Shown one piece after another: positions 42,603 through 52,219 of a stretch of DNA of 64,000 nucleotides. The stretch is taken from positions 124,001 through 188,000 of the forward strand of contig NZ_RXYA01000002.1 of NCBI RefSeq assembly GCF_008086595.1, given 5' to 3'. Each line of letters opens with the position of its first letter. The stretch's first letter is position 1. Both the position numbers and the translations under genes were made by a program. This DNA comes from Acetobacterium paludosum. GTDB taxonomy: Bacteria > Bacillota > Clostridia > Eubacteriales > Eubacteriaceae. Under the pieces are notes generated by a model. That model did no database searches. It saw only the letters and a list, made by a program, of their open reading frames with translations, and was not told the DNA's origin.

Positions 42603-45542
42603 CTATTTTTTGTGCAAATCGAGAATTTCTTTTTTTAATCGTTCATCCTCTTTTGCAAATGAAAAAGTTGGACGTCCAAGGTAATAACCTTGTGCATAAT
42701 CAATATCCATCTCGATGATTTTGACCAAATCCATTGTCTCTTCAATGCCTTCCGCCACGACTTTAATGCCTTTATTATGACAGAATTCAACCAAATTGGC
42801 GACTATATTTTGTTTGTCACTATTGCTGTGAATCCCTTGAATCAGTTCCATATCAATTTTAATAATATCCGGCAGCAATGAAAGAATCCGCAGTTCATTG
42901 GAATAACCGCTGCCAAAATCATCTACTGCAATTTGGATGCCACTTTTCCGAATAAATTTGATTTTTTCATTCATATTATTTGAATTATTATTTTCTTCTT
43001 CGGTAACCTCAATCACAATATTTTTAAAAATGTGACGGTAATGTCTTTCAAGCATCAAATGATCTTCTTCACTCAGTCTTTGGCTGGGGATACTATTTAT
43101 AAATATTTTGCGATCACCAATCTCCTGGGAATTTTCTTCAACAGTCTGATATGCCATTAAAATAATCATTCGTTCCAACTGTGCAGATTTTGACTGGGCA
43201 GCAGCAACCGTTAAAATTTCCATGGGATTTTTAAAGTCATTCAGTAACGAACGCATTAATGCTTCATAGGCAATGATTTCACCAGTTTTCAAATCCACAA
43301 TCGGCTGAAAAGCAAAACGAATCAACTGTTCATCCAATAAACGATTGATGACTTCACGATTTTCCAACAGATACGACATCTGTTGATAATAATCCCGATT
43401 AAATTCAAACAATCGTCCTTTTTCCTTATTCTTTGCCTCATACATTGCAAAATCGGAAAGCTTTAATAGATCGATGACGTTGTCTGCATCCTCGGGATAC
43501 CATGCGACTCCAGACGAAAAGCGGATGCGGTTACTGGTACCATTCGGTCTAATGAAACTAAAGGATTTACTATAAGGATAGAGCTTTTCAATAATTTTTC
43601 GAAGCTCATCCTGATCCTCATAGCCATGTAAATAAACGGCAAATTCATCTCCTGAAATTCGCGAAACAATTCCTTTAAATTGTTCAAAATAGCGAAATAT
43701 TTCACTGGCCCGGATGATGAGGCGATCCCCCATATCGTGTCCAAAATTATCGTTGATGTATTTCAAATTATCCAAATCTATAAAAATCATGGCCCCGATT
43801 TTATCCGGTTCCTCTTTTATTTTTCGATTTGCCTCACGTTTTAAAGCCGTGTTACTGAATAAATGCGTTAATGCATCATAATCCAATTCATTGGCCAAGC
43901 GACGATTTTCTTCAATATCAGCGGTGACATCCAAAATAACACCAACCGAACCGGTTGGCTGTTTAGCCTCCAAGATACGCAGCCATAGCTGTTTTCCAGC
44001 GTATTCATCATAATACTCATAAATATCATCGTGATCATCTATCGGATATTGAGTCAGTTTATTATAAAACAGAACCCAGTCATCCTTAGAAATCAGACTT
44101 CCCTGATCAATATGAAGCAGCTTGTATAAAAAATCCGTCAGAATGACATGTTTGTTGTTATCAAGAACCTCATATCCGCCAATGGGTAACAAACTCAATT
44201 CCAATATTTTCGACGTGGTCTTGGAAACATTCATCAGGCTCTGATTCAGCAATTGAACCGCAGACGTTAAATCATCAATCTCACGCATACCTGTTGGCAA
44301 AAAATGAATTTCATCATAGGGTGAAAGATTTCGAACATATTTTGACAATCTGGAAATCTTGCGGGTGAAAAAATAGACTAATACAAAAACAGCAGTAAAT
44401 GCCAGCACCGTGGTAAGAGCAATACTGTAAAACACTTTCTCTCGCACAGACACCGAGTTTTCTGTCAAAACATCACTGGGTACGAAACAGGACAATGTCC
44501 AGTTTTCATCCACAAAAGGTGAATTCTCGCTGTAAACCTTCAGCTTTTGCACCGAACTGTACATGGTTCCCAATTCATCCAATGTGGTTTCAAATATTCC
44601 GCCCTCTTTTACCGCCTTCAATTGCAATGGCTCACCACTTTTTAAATAGGTTTTTGCCAGGACACCACTGGGAATAAACCAGCCTAAGTCCAGGGCATTG
44701 TCATGCATTTCGGAAATCACATAAAAACTGTTGTGATAAAGCAAATCCGAATCTGGCAAATAATGCTGAGAAAAATAAGGCATGGCAATTTCGATACCGA
44801 TGACACCGTATCCGTTACCATTCTCATCTAAAACCGGCATGGTATAACAAACAACCTGCTGATTGTCATTTAATATATCCTTTGGTGTGGACCAATAACC
44901 AAAACGCTCCATTTCTGAGCCCTTAAACTGGGTACTCGCCCAGATTGGCTTTTCATAAAAATCAAAGTAATTTTCTTCTTTATCGGAGCGCATATCCAGA
45001 TTCCAGCGAATGCTGGTTGGCATATGATATTCTTTGGATACGGCAGTCGGGCCGATTTCCAGCGAATAATTTGTAGACGCACTCACATCCGGAGTCGAAT
45101 TTCTTATGTAAACTGCGGAATGCGCAACTGTATCGGCTTTGTTGGCATTTGATCCATTCAAAATAAAGTATGCCCCAGTGACATGATTTTGCTTCAAAAT
45201 TGATACCAGTGTAGCACTTGCCACCAAAGCAGCCTGATTGTAACTATCGTCGTCGAGATATAGATCTTCTGGCGATTTCTGGTTCTGCTGTGCTAATTGA
45301 ACCAATTCTGAATTCAAGTTTTCGGTCTCATTTGCCATGTTGCCAATCATTGCACCAACAGATAAATCGAAGGTCTGGGCCCGGGTTTCCGTTGTATTGC
45401 TAAGCAAACGAACCGCTTCCGCATCCAACATAAAATACACCTGGGAAAACCACAAAGCAAAAATTAATGCGATACTTTGAAAAATGACAATCAATGCCAA
45501 TAAAATATTTAACTGTCTTCGAAGTGTCCATGTTTTTTTCAT
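42603..45542 (-). CDS. Cache-GGDEF-EAL cyclic-di-GMP turnover protein (979 aa)
   Basis: Membrane helices at about 12-32 and 370-390 bracket a large extracytoplasmic double-Cache-type sensor. A PAS-like linker (about 440-540), a GGDEF domain with SGDEF (RISGDEFAVYL) and an EAL domain follow. EAL catalytic residues are intact: IAYEALMRS, INSIPSQRLS, IEVTEEE, VDDFGSGYSNE, IKIDMEL and VAEGIEETMD. SGDEF is an accepted active variant, so both cyclase and phosphodiesterase activity are possible. It lies 22 bp downstream of a sugar-binding lipoprotein gene, suggesting that ligand-bound lipoprotein may be its signal. Confidence 0.92.
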   Translation of the reverse strand: MKKTWTLRRQLNILLALIVIFQSIALIFALWFSQVYFMLDAEAVRLLSNTTETRAQTFDLSVGAMIGNMANETENLNSELVQLAQQNQKSPEDLYLDDDSYNQAALVASATLVSILKQNHVTGAYFILNGSNANKADTVAHSAVYIRNSTPDVSASTNYSLEIGPTAVSKEYHMPTSIRWNLDMRSDKEENYFDFYEKPIWASTQFKGSEMERFGYWSTPKDILNDNQQVVCYTMPVLDENGNGYGVIGIEIAMPYFSQHYLPDSDLLYHNSFYVISEMHDNALDLGWFIPSGVLAKTYLKSGEPLQLKAVKEGGIFETTLDELGTMYSSVQKLKVYSENSPFVDENWTLSCFVPSDVLTENSVSVREKVFYSIALTTVLAFTAVFVLVYFFTRKISRLSKYVRNLSPYDEIHFLPTGMREIDDLTSAVQLLNQSLMNVSKTTSKILELSLLPIGGYEVLDNNKHVILTDFLYKLLHIDQGSLISKDDWVLFYNKLTQYPIDDHDDIYEYYDEYAGKQLWLRILEAKQPTGSVGVILDVTADIEENRRLANELDYDALTHLFSNTALKREANRKIKEEPDKIGAMIFIDLDNLKYINDNFGHDMGDRLIIRASEIFRYFEQFKGIVSRISGDEFAVYLHGYEDQDELRKIIEKLYPYSKSFSFIRPNGTSNRIRFSSGVAWYPEDADNVIDLLKLSDFAMYEAKNKEKGRLFEFNRDYYQQMSYLLENREVINRLLDEQLIRFAFQPIVDLKTGEIIAYEALMRSLLNDFKNPMEILTVAAAQSKSAQLERMIILMAYQTVEENSQEIGDRKIFINSIPSQRLSEEDHLMLERHYRHIFKNIVIEVTEEENNNSNNMNEKIKFIRKSGIQIAVDDFGSGYSNELRILSLLPDIIKIDMELIQGIHSNSDKQNIVANLVEFCHNKGIKVVAEGIEETMDLVKIIEMDIDYAQGYYLGRPTFSFAKEDERLKKEILDLHKK

Positions 45543-45564
45543 ACATTTTTCCTAACATCGTAGA

Positions 45565-47025
45565 TTATTCCTCAGAATATGAAATTCCTAATGTATCAAG
45601 CTGACTGCGAATACTGGAAAGCCACTCATCAAAACGAGCATTCATATCCAAGGCTGTCACTATTTCATCTTCGGTCATACCTTGTTCCTTTAATGCTACG
45701 GCACTTTGACGTCCAGATTCTGCCATCGTTGTGAGAGATGTTTCTAAGATTGACCGAACATTATAACTGCCGTTAAACGGTGTGGATGCATAAGTATTGG
45801 AATCCATAATCTGATTTAAAGCAATATCATAAACTGCCGCCACATTTTTTTCTGCCTGGTCACCGGAACTTAGAGACTTCAATGATGCGTTATAGTCCGC
45901 ATTCCCGTAAGCTCCTGTTTCTACCGGTAAATAGCCGGTTGTCATGGCAAAGGGAATGTTCTGTTCCTCGGCGGTAAACCATTTTAGAAAGAGCGCCGCA
46001 CCCTCCTGCTTCTCAGGTGTGGACTTGGTCACACTCATACCTGCTCCCTGAACAATAGCGGTGGGGGTGCCACCAGCAAAACAAGGATATGCCAGAGCCG
46101 TAAATTCAATAGGAGATTGGGTATTATCTTTTTCAATCCAGGTGGGAAAATATGCGGCGCCTGATGACGAACCCACATAGGCAATTAAATCGCTGGCTTT
46201 AATATCATCTGAACGAAACTTACCAACTGCATTTAAATAGCCAAGGCTCATTCCGCCATAATAGATATCAAATAGCTTTCTCAAGTCGGCATGATTTAAC
46301 ACCGCCTTTTCATTCTTTCCATCAATGACCTCAACCCCCAATTGTTTATTACCAATGATAATATAATTAGCAACCGAATCAATACCCATTAAGCTTTTAC
46401 CATCCCAGGCTGTATCCGGGGTTTGTGCATCGGTCCATTGGTAGTAGGCACGTGCGGCTGCGTAGACCCCTTCCCAGGTGGTCAGGTTTTTTTCATTAAC
46501 ACCGGTAGCTGCGGCAAATTCATTCCAGGCTGTTGCATTGACATAAAGCAGCTCGGTACTTTTCACAATGGGAATGCTCAACAAACGATCGCCGTCATAC
46601 TTGCCATCATTCAGGAAAGCTGTAATGTAGAGTTTCTGTTCATCTTTCGAAAAATAATCATTTAAATCACAAAGCTTGCCCAGCTGATCAATCTCAAGTC
46701 CTTTATCCGGATAGGTTGAGAACATATCTGGCATGGGTTCAGCATTGATAATACCCTTGGCCGAATCGGTTACTGCTTTCTCCAATTCTAAAATACTGCC
46801 TTTAGCCACTGCCGTAACGACAACCCCTTTTTCGGAACCCTCACCTTTGTTGAACTGATCCACAGCCGTTTCCAAAGCAATCTTATTGTCACCGACATAA
46901 TAATGCCAAAGGGTTATTGACACCGGATTTTTCGGATCCAGCACCGACTTTGACGCTGTCGAACAACCCGTCAGCAAAATAAACATACTCAACACCAGAC
47001 ACGCCACTTTTAATTTTCTTTTCAT
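45565..47025 (-). CDS. Extracellular solute-binding lipoprotein, sugar-type family 1 (486 aa)
   Basis: Signal peptide and lipobox: LSMFILLTGCSTASKS, with Cys21 the lipidated residue. The mature protein has the ABC sugar-binding fold: ITLWHYYVGDNKIALETAVD, then a hinge with FPTWIEKDN, AFAGGTPTAIVQGAGMSV-like and EEQNIPFAMTTGYLPV segments. There are no ABC permease or ATPase genes beside it. Instead it is cotranscribed (22-bp gap) with the Cache-GGDEF-EAL gene, so it may work as a sensory binding protein. Ligand unknown, probably carbohydrate. Confidence 0.9.
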   Translation of the reverse strand: MKRKLKVACLVLSMFILLTGCSTASKSVLDPKNPVSITLWHYYVGDNKIALETAVDQFNKGEGSEKGVVVTAVAKGSILELEKAVTDSAKGIINAEPMPDMFSTYPDKGLEIDQLGKLCDLNDYFSKDEQKLYITAFLNDGKYDGDRLLSIPIVKSTELLYVNATAWNEFAAATGVNEKNLTTWEGVYAAARAYYQWTDAQTPDTAWDGKSLMGIDSVANYIIIGNKQLGVEVIDGKNEKAVLNHADLRKLFDIYYGGMSLGYLNAVGKFRSDDIKASDLIAYVGSSSGAAYFPTWIEKDNTQSPIEFTALAYPCFAGGTPTAIVQGAGMSVTKSTPEKQEGAALFLKWFTAEEQNIPFAMTTGYLPVETGAYGNADYNASLKSLSSGDQAEKNVAAVYDIALNQIMDSNTYASTPFNGSYNVRSILETSLTTMAESGRQSAVALKEQGMTEDEIVTALDMNARFDEWLSSIRSQLDTLGISYSEE

Positions 47026-47194
47026 TTCTCTCTCCTTAAAATACTAAAATAGGTAATTGCGATGCTGACCTAAGCTTCGCTCTTAATTGACGTTTAACAA
47101 TCTTATGTGTAATCATTTACATGTTAGGTTTTATCTCAACAGAATTTTCTTTATAATAAAACTCACCTTGCAATTTTCTATCTGGTGAATCGTC
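47026..47194. other. Upstream region of the binding-protein operon
   Basis: No gene. It must hold the promoter of the lipoprotein gene, though no clear hexamer pair was assigned. Confidence 0.4.
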
Positions 47195-47229
47195 AAAAAA
47201 AGCCTCTGGCTAATCATCAGCCAGCGGCT
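47195..47229 (-). terminator. Terminator of the 47491-48279 hydrolase gene
   Basis: Stem AGCCTCTGGCT/AGCCAGCGGCT (47201-47211, 47219-47229) with one mismatch, then T run on the minus strand. The 47230-47490 stretch before the hydrolase stop holds no other feature. Confidence 0.75.
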
Positions 47230-47490
47230 CATTGAAGAATCAAACTATTTTTTTGTATCCGAACAGTCTTAATGTTAATTATACATAAAAGCAATTGAAT
47301 TTGCACTAACTTTTCGTATTAAAGCCAAGTTCTTCTCACTCATCCGTTTGACATTATCAAGGCATCCCTACCGATTTGATCTATTCATCAAAAGCCGATT
47401 ATAAATAACTTTCAAAGTTACTATCAAAGCTTGGATTTGCATTTTTTCTATATCTAACCCCTGCACTATTTTATTAAAACAGCATTTGAC

Positions 47491-48279
47491 TTAAACACTT
47501 ATCCGCTTTTCTATCCATTGACTGAAGAAATTTAATTGTTCTTCAGTATAAAAATAATGTTCTCCATGCTCCATTACCGTCAGATCGCAATTAAATTTGT
47601 GTGCAAAGTTAGAAACGAAGTCAAATTCGCACAATTCATCATCCGAACCGTAAAGAATTACGGTCGATTTAGGCCATGACCTAATCGGATGTTCTTTCAC
47701 ATAGCAATAATAATCCCAATATAATATCTGTCCAATCGGTGTGGTGATTTCCTTTTTTGTTTCTAACTGCTCCTCACTTACATTAAACCACGTCATCATG
47801 TTACTTATCATTCTTTCCATATCAACAACCGGCGAAAGGAATATACTCTGCTTTAAATCCTCATCTTTGTAGGTCAGCAAGCTAAAATATGCACCCATGC
47901 TACATGCAAACAAACTGATATTGTTCCAATTTGTTTTTGCATATGCCATTATACTTGAAAGGTCTTTGACGCAATTTTGAACCTTGCATGGGGTTGGATC
48001 TTTTTTCCGTTCTCCATGCTCTGGCAAATCAAAGCTAAGTACCTGGTAACCGGCTTTTGTTAGTTTCTCTGCCAGAATTACAATTACCTCATCCGCTTTG
48101 TTTGACATATTTCCATGTACCGCAATAAATATGTTCCTAGAATTTTCTCCCCATAAAATAGCAGGAATTCCCTTTATTTTCAAGTCTTGTTTAATCATTT
48201 TTTCATCCTGAATGCATTTTCTAATGATCTTTCTATTACTTTCAGCTCTCCTCATAAACATATTAGATGTTATTTGCAA
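47491..48279 (-). CDS. Alpha/beta hydrolase (262 aa or shorter)
   Basis: Serine hydrolase fold: FIAVHGNMSNKADEVIVIL, LSFDLPEHGERKKDP, nucleophile segment SLFACSMGAYFSLLTY, Asp in LYGSDDELCEFDF and His in MEHGEHYFYTEE. The elbow reads ACSMG with Ala where GxSxG is usual, so activity may differ from ordinary lipases. The start is uncertain: the first 27 residues look poorly conserved, and M28 (MIKQDLKIKGIPAIL) fits the fold better. No operon partner. Confidence 0.8.
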   Translation of the reverse strand: MQITSNMFMRRAESNRKIIRKCIQDEKMIKQDLKIKGIPAILWGENSRNIFIAVHGNMSNKADEVIVILAEKLTKAGYQVLSFDLPEHGERKKDPTPCKVQNCVKDLSSIMAYAKTNWNNISLFACSMGAYFSLLTYKDEDLKQSIFLSPVVDMERMISNMMTWFNVSEEQLETKKEITTPIGQILYWDYYCYVKEHPIRSWPKSTVILYGSDDELCEFDFVSNFAHKFNCDLTVMEHGEHYFYTEEQLNFFSQWIEKRISV

Positions 48280-48642
48280 GCGTAACTCTGATCGATTTTT
48301 ACATTGATTTGATTTTAGCCGAGTTTTATCTGTGCTTCTTTCACATCTGTTACAAAATACAGATTTTCACCCTGATTGGATTCATAAATAAAGTCGTGCA
48401 GTGCCCTACTTGCTTAGTTGTATATTTTATCATATTATATAAACAAAAACTACTCTAGGAGGCTAAGTCTGAAAAGAGAAACTGACGTATTGGACTATAC
48501 CAATTATTTACAGGGAGATCATCAGTGCTTATATCATCGAATAATTATGTGCTTTGCATTAACAGGCAACTCGCTAATTTGTGCATGAAAAGAGAGGACC
48601 TATTATTTTAGAATAGTATAATTGTAACAATGAGCTGAATAA
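48280..48642. other. Gene-free stretch with an isolated ribosome-binding site
   Basis: AGGAGG at 48457-48462 is followed by a 38-codon open frame that begins with CTG and reads KRETDVLDYTNYLQGDHQCL; no family match, no ATG. Possibly the start of a lost gene. Confidence 0.3.
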
Positions 48643-49075
48643 ATGGAGTGGATTAAAAGATTAAATAATGCAATAAATTATATTGAAGAACACCTTAACG
48701 AAGAGGTCGATTATAATCAAATTGCTGCCGTTGCCTGTTGCTCAACGTATCTTTTTCAGCGAATGTTTGCCTAATGAGTCTGCTGGGCGTCAGTACCTGC
48801 AACAACACCGCGGACTGTAAGTATTTATAGCTGTTGCCAGTACCAAAGGCCTCGACGATATTTTAGAGGAATACACTGTTTCGGCTTCTACCTGGGCAAT
48901 TTTCTCTGGCAGTGGAACAAGCCTGTCTATTCAAGAATTGGAACAGCGGATTGTCACTGAATGGCTTCCGACTTCAGGCTATGAATACACCAACGCCCCG
49001 GACATCGAGGTTTACATAAACGCCGATCCGCAAAACGCACAATATGAGGTTTGGATACCTGTTATTAAAAAATAG
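48643..49075 (+). pseudogene. AraC-family regulator with GyrI-like domain, internally deleted
   Basis: The first part, ATG at 48643, encodes the start of an AraC helix-turn-helix: MEWIKRLNNAINYIEEHLNE, then AAVACCSTYLFQRMFA and a stop near 48774. After a damaged stretch, another frame encodes the end of a GyrI-like effector-binding domain: VSASTWAIFSGSG, EWLPTSGYEYTNAPDIEVYI and QYEVWIPVIKK. About half of the normal protein is missing. Not functional. Confidence 0.8.
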
Positions 49076-49161
49076 CAAAATATTCACGCTAGTCAAATAA
49101 GCTACCCCAATGAATTTCGCAACCACATTCGTGCTCAAACCATTTAACAAAAATAGACTTG

Positions 49162-49191
49162 CCAAAGGGCCAAGCTATATTGGCCCTTTGG
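49162..49191. terminator. Bidirectional terminator between AraC remnant and DUF3788 gene
   Basis: Perfect 12-bp stem CCAAAGGGCCAA/TTGGCCCTTTGG (49162-49173, 49180-49191) with a 6-base loop, in the convergent gap. Confidence 0.75.
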
Positions 49192-49197
49192 GCAGTT

Positions 49198-49662
49198 TTA
49201 CTTTAGGACTTTATTTTCTTGTTTTTTTCCCTTGGGTCTGACCCGAATTTTTATTAGTTCTTTTACATCATTTAATACCCTTTCTGAAGTGATGTTTATC
49301 ATCAGCCATCTTCCGCCAGCTGAAAAAGAAACACTGTTAAAAAGATCCCGGGTGTATTCGCTTAAAAGCGGCAGCAGGATTTCCGTTTCTGTCATTTCTT
49401 TGGTACCGATCACTACCAATGCGATAAAATAACCATCCATGGGATAAAGGGTGCAAAGGGATTTTCCGTTTTTCTTATATTTAATATTCCATCCCGGCTG
49501 AGCCGAGCACCTGCTAAATACCAGTTGCGGCGTAACCGAATAGGTATCTGCTAAAAAATCATTCATCTCTGTCCATAAAGCATTATCAATATAGGCTTCA
49601 ATTTTCTCAAAAGAAGGTTCCAAATTTCCCGGATATAATTCATGCCACACTTTTTTCATCAC
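49198..49662 (-). CDS. DUF3788 domain-containing protein (154 aa)
   Basis: Cytoplasmic protein of a small uncharacterised family. Conserved features are PGWNIKYKKNGKSLCTLYP, GYFIALVVIGTKE and GRWLMINITSERVLNDVKEL. Relatives are common in clostridia as stand-alone genes, and the fold may relate to YdhG/DUF1801-type proteins. It follows the 49696 flavoprotein by 33 bp, so the two are probably one transcript. Function unknown. Confidence 0.8.
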   Translation of the reverse strand: MMKKVWHELYPGNLEPSFEKIEAYIDNALWTEMNDFLADTYSVTPQLVFSRCSAQPGWNIKYKKNGKSLCTLYPMDGYFIALVVIGTKEMTETEILLPLLSEYTRDLFNSVSFSAGGRWLMINITSERVLNDVKELIKIRVRPKGKKQENKVLK

Positions 49663-49695
49663 ACTTCCTTTTTATTTTCATTATACGCCCTCAAC

Positions 49696-50457
49696 CTATT
49701 TAAAAGCCACTTGCTTTTTCATACTCCAGACCGCAAAAATTGCGACGATTTCGGCCAGTCCGCTTTTTATGGGATTCACCTGAACAGGGTAGAAATAATT
49801 CTGTTTATCCCTATAGAACTGGTAGTCTGCCGGTAAATTCTGCTCTGACAAACTGGCCATTTTTTTGAAGATCCGAAACCAGATCAGGTTTCCCAATTCC
49901 GGAGGGGCTTCGTTTTTATTAACCATCGATGCATAAAAACATTTTACACTTTTTTCAATGGCTCGATCCGTCTGATCCGCATACTTTTTTGTAGGCTCCC
50001 AAGGGGTGGTGGTTATTTTCAATTCACAGACTTTGCTGCTACCGCCAAGGGTCATCGCAAGTGCCTTATTTACCTTTCTCAAACCAGAACCGCCATTGGC
50101 AACTAGCATCAGGGACTGATTGAAAAATTTCGGACGATGCAAACTATAGGCAAAACGGTCCATGAAGCTCTTCATTAAGCCGCTTACATTCTGGGTATAC
50201 CCCGGCGTGCTAAGGATGACTCCATCCGCTTCCAATATTTTCTTCTCGATGATTTTCCTGTCGTCCTGTAACGGACAGAAGCTCTCCCCTTTTGCGATAC
50301 AGGAAAAACAACCGATACAGGGCTGCAAATTGACATCGCTTAGAAAGATATACTGAAAATCAATGTCGCCGCTGCGCTTCAATTCTACTTCAATCTTCTG
50401 GACAATCTCATATCCTTTTCCCTTATGCGGGCTCCCCATAATTGCGATAACTTTCAT
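49696..50457 (-). CDS. Iron-sulfur flavoprotein with C-terminal extension (253 aa)
   Basis: NADPH-dependent FMN reductase fold: IAIMGSPHKGKGYEIVQKIE at the N-terminus and the cluster CIGCFSCIAKGESFC (CxxCxxCx6C), then VILSTPGYTQNVSGLMKSFMDR. Beyond the 180-residue core there are 70 extra residues including a hydrophobic end (GLAEIVAIFAVWSMKK) that could contact membrane. Cotranscribed with the DUF3788 gene. The fourth such flavoprotein in the window. Electron partner unknown. Confidence 0.85.
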   Translation of the reverse strand: MKVIAIMGSPHKGKGYEIVQKIEVELKRSGDIDFQYIFLSDVNLQPCIGCFSCIAKGESFCPLQDDRKIIEKKILEADGVILSTPGYTQNVSGLMKSFMDRFAYSLHRPKFFNQSLMLVANGGSGLRKVNKALAMTLGGSSKVCELKITTTPWEPTKKYADQTDRAIEKSVKCFYASMVNKNEAPPELGNLIWFRIFKKMASLSEQNLPADYQFYRDKQNYFYPVQVNPIKSGLAEIVAIFAVWSMKKQVAFK

Positions 50458-50509
50458 CTAATTAACCTCCTTGATATAAAATAAAAACATGTGTTAGCTT
50501 AACTGCCGT

Positions 50510-50620
50510 TTAATACATCAGCGAATCAAAAACGCCAGCACTTTGTGGGTTGACATAGAGGCCTAGCCAATCGTATTTTTCATACACTGGACGATTCAAA
50601 AAGCTAGCACCTGATCTACC
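50510..50620 (-). pseudogene. C-terminal remnant of an unidentified protein
   Basis: A startless frame directly after the DUF2284 gene reads FLNRPVYEKYDWLGLYVNPQ, then SAGVFDSLMY and stop. A related peptide, FLNRPTYDEYSWLGIYANLH, is encoded at about 59760-59840. Both look like pieces of one protein family I cannot name. Confidence 0.5.
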
Positions 50621-50630
50621 GTTTCTTCAG

Positions 50631-51167
50631 TTAATCAATGAGCAATATTCCATAGCGATTCATTTTCACATTCTTATCGGCAAGCACGTGAATGGGATAA
50701 TCAAGATCCCGAACGGTTCCATAAACGTCAATAGCCATTGCTTCGGTACAGGGTCTCGCCATTTTTTTATTTTTACACATGACTCTGTCCGAAACGCAAT
50801 CCGAACATAATTTACATTCATCCACCAGCAAAGCGAACGCTTTATGGAATCCCAGCAGAAAAATTTCCTTTTCTATTTTCAGTAATTCTTTATTAATATG
50901 TTTACACCATTGATGTAAAGCCTCATCGGTATCAAGCTTTTCCTGAAAATGAAAAATTACTGCACTTTCATATTCCGATAAAAACTCTCGACATTCCGAT
51001 ACTGTTGGTGTATTTGGTGGGCAAGTACTTTTTTTACCATAACTATCGCATCCGTACATGCATTTTACTCGAACCCATTGAGCAACTTTTATTTTTTCTC
51101 CAGTAACCCATTTAAAATCAGTGAACTGTTTATTCAAAAACATGCTTTCTATTTTATCTTTATTCAT
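50631..51167 (-). CDS. DUF2284 domain-containing metal-binding protein (178 aa)
   Basis: Second intact member of the family. Cys blocks CMYGCDSYGKKSTCPP with ECREF, and CKLCSDCVSDRVMC followed by RPC, give two clusters like the 18627 protein, though spacing differs and identity is low. No DUF3786 partner here. It is probably monocistronic. It may bind Fe-S or another metal; role unknown. Confidence 0.8.
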   Translation of the reverse strand: MNKDKIESMFLNKQFTDFKWVTGEKIKVAQWVRVKCMYGCDSYGKKSTCPPNTPTVSECREFLSEYESAVIFHFQEKLDTDEALHQWCKHINKELLKIEKEIFLLGFHKAFALLVDECKLCSDCVSDRVMCKNKKMARPCTEAMAIDVYGTVRDLDYPIHVLADKNVKMNRYGILLID

Positions 51168-51354
51168 CGTTTAACCTCGATTATGCAAACTTTTTTGTTC
51201 GATAATTACAATTTAATCTAATCAAATCTAAAATTAAGTATAACGCGTGGGGATCATTCCTTTGAGTTGAAGTCAGATATGCATAATTCGAGAAACGTCC
51301 CTAAATGTCAATATACTATAAGTTAAGGGGCATACGGTGGGCCCGCCCCTTAAC

Positions 51355-52155
51355 TTACCGCTTTTTTATAATGTATTCTTTTAGGAAATCAGGAAAATGT
51401 GTAATCATGTTATATGAGAATGGCACTGCAACCTTATAACGGGCATTAAGCTTACTTTTCACAATAATATCATTAATGATTTCTGCCGCTTCTTTCGACT
51501 CAGTCAAATTTTGCTTCTTCCTGTTTTGTGCATCTGATTCATAAAAATGAGAATAATAAGAATTGGGATTTAATGTCAGATCATTCGAATTGTTATCCAG
51601 GGTTTTAAAAAAACAAGTCTTCATGGGTCCTGGTTCAATGACGGTAACCTGAATATGACTACTGTGCAATTCTAAACGCAATGCATCACTTAGTGCTTCT
51701 ACTGCAAATTTCGATGCACAGTATGCCCCGTTGATTGGTTGAGCAAATTTTCCAGAAATCGAGCCGATGTTTATAATCTTACCCGATTTTTGCTTACGCA
51801 TTTCCGGCACCACGGCCTGAACCATTCTGATGATTCCAAAGACATTCACATCAAACATATCCCTGGCACTCTTTATGTCAATCTCTTCCAGAGCGCCTCT
51901 CATCGAGTAGCCCGCATTATTGACAAGAATATCAATTTTATGAAATCGCGAAATTATTTCATTTATTGCAGCATGAATCGACGCTTCTTTTGTCACATCT
52001 ATGGATAGCTTCAGAGATGCGGCCAAGTTCTTTAAACTGTCAGCATTTCTAGCTGTGGCAACCACTGTATTTCCCTTATCAAAAAAGACCTTACACAATT
52101 CACGACCAATACCGGTGGAACACCCGGTGATCAAAACAACACTATTATTTTTCAT
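51355..52155 (-). CDS. Short-chain dehydrogenase/reductase (266 aa)
   Basis: Classical SDR: cofactor loop LITGCSTGIGRELCKV, NNAG in ILVNNAGYSM, Ser in NIGSISGKF, and Tyr/Lys in YCASKFAVEAL, with VIEPGPMKT after the active site. The frame reaches a TTG at 52164, but GGGAGG is better spaced from the ATG at 52155. It starts 65 bp after the stop of the Crp-like regulator on the same strand, so it may belong to one unit. Substrate unknown. Confidence 0.9.
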   Translation of the reverse strand: MKNNSVVLITGCSTGIGRELCKVFFDKGNTVVATARNADSLKNLAASLKLSIDVTKEASIHAAINEIISRFHKIDILVNNAGYSMRGALEEIDIKSARDMFDVNVFGIIRMVQAVVPEMRKQKSGKIINIGSISGKFAQPINGAYCASKFAVEALSDALRLELHSSHIQVTVIEPGPMKTCFFKTLDNNSNDLTLNPNSYYSHFYESDAQNRKKQNLTESKEAAEIINDIIVKSKLNARYKVAVPFSYNMITHFPDFLKEYIIKKR

Positions 52156-52219
52156 AGCAGTCAACCTCCCTTAATAAACCTGGGCATAATCATAAGTCAT
52201 CTGAAGGTTATCTGCATTA

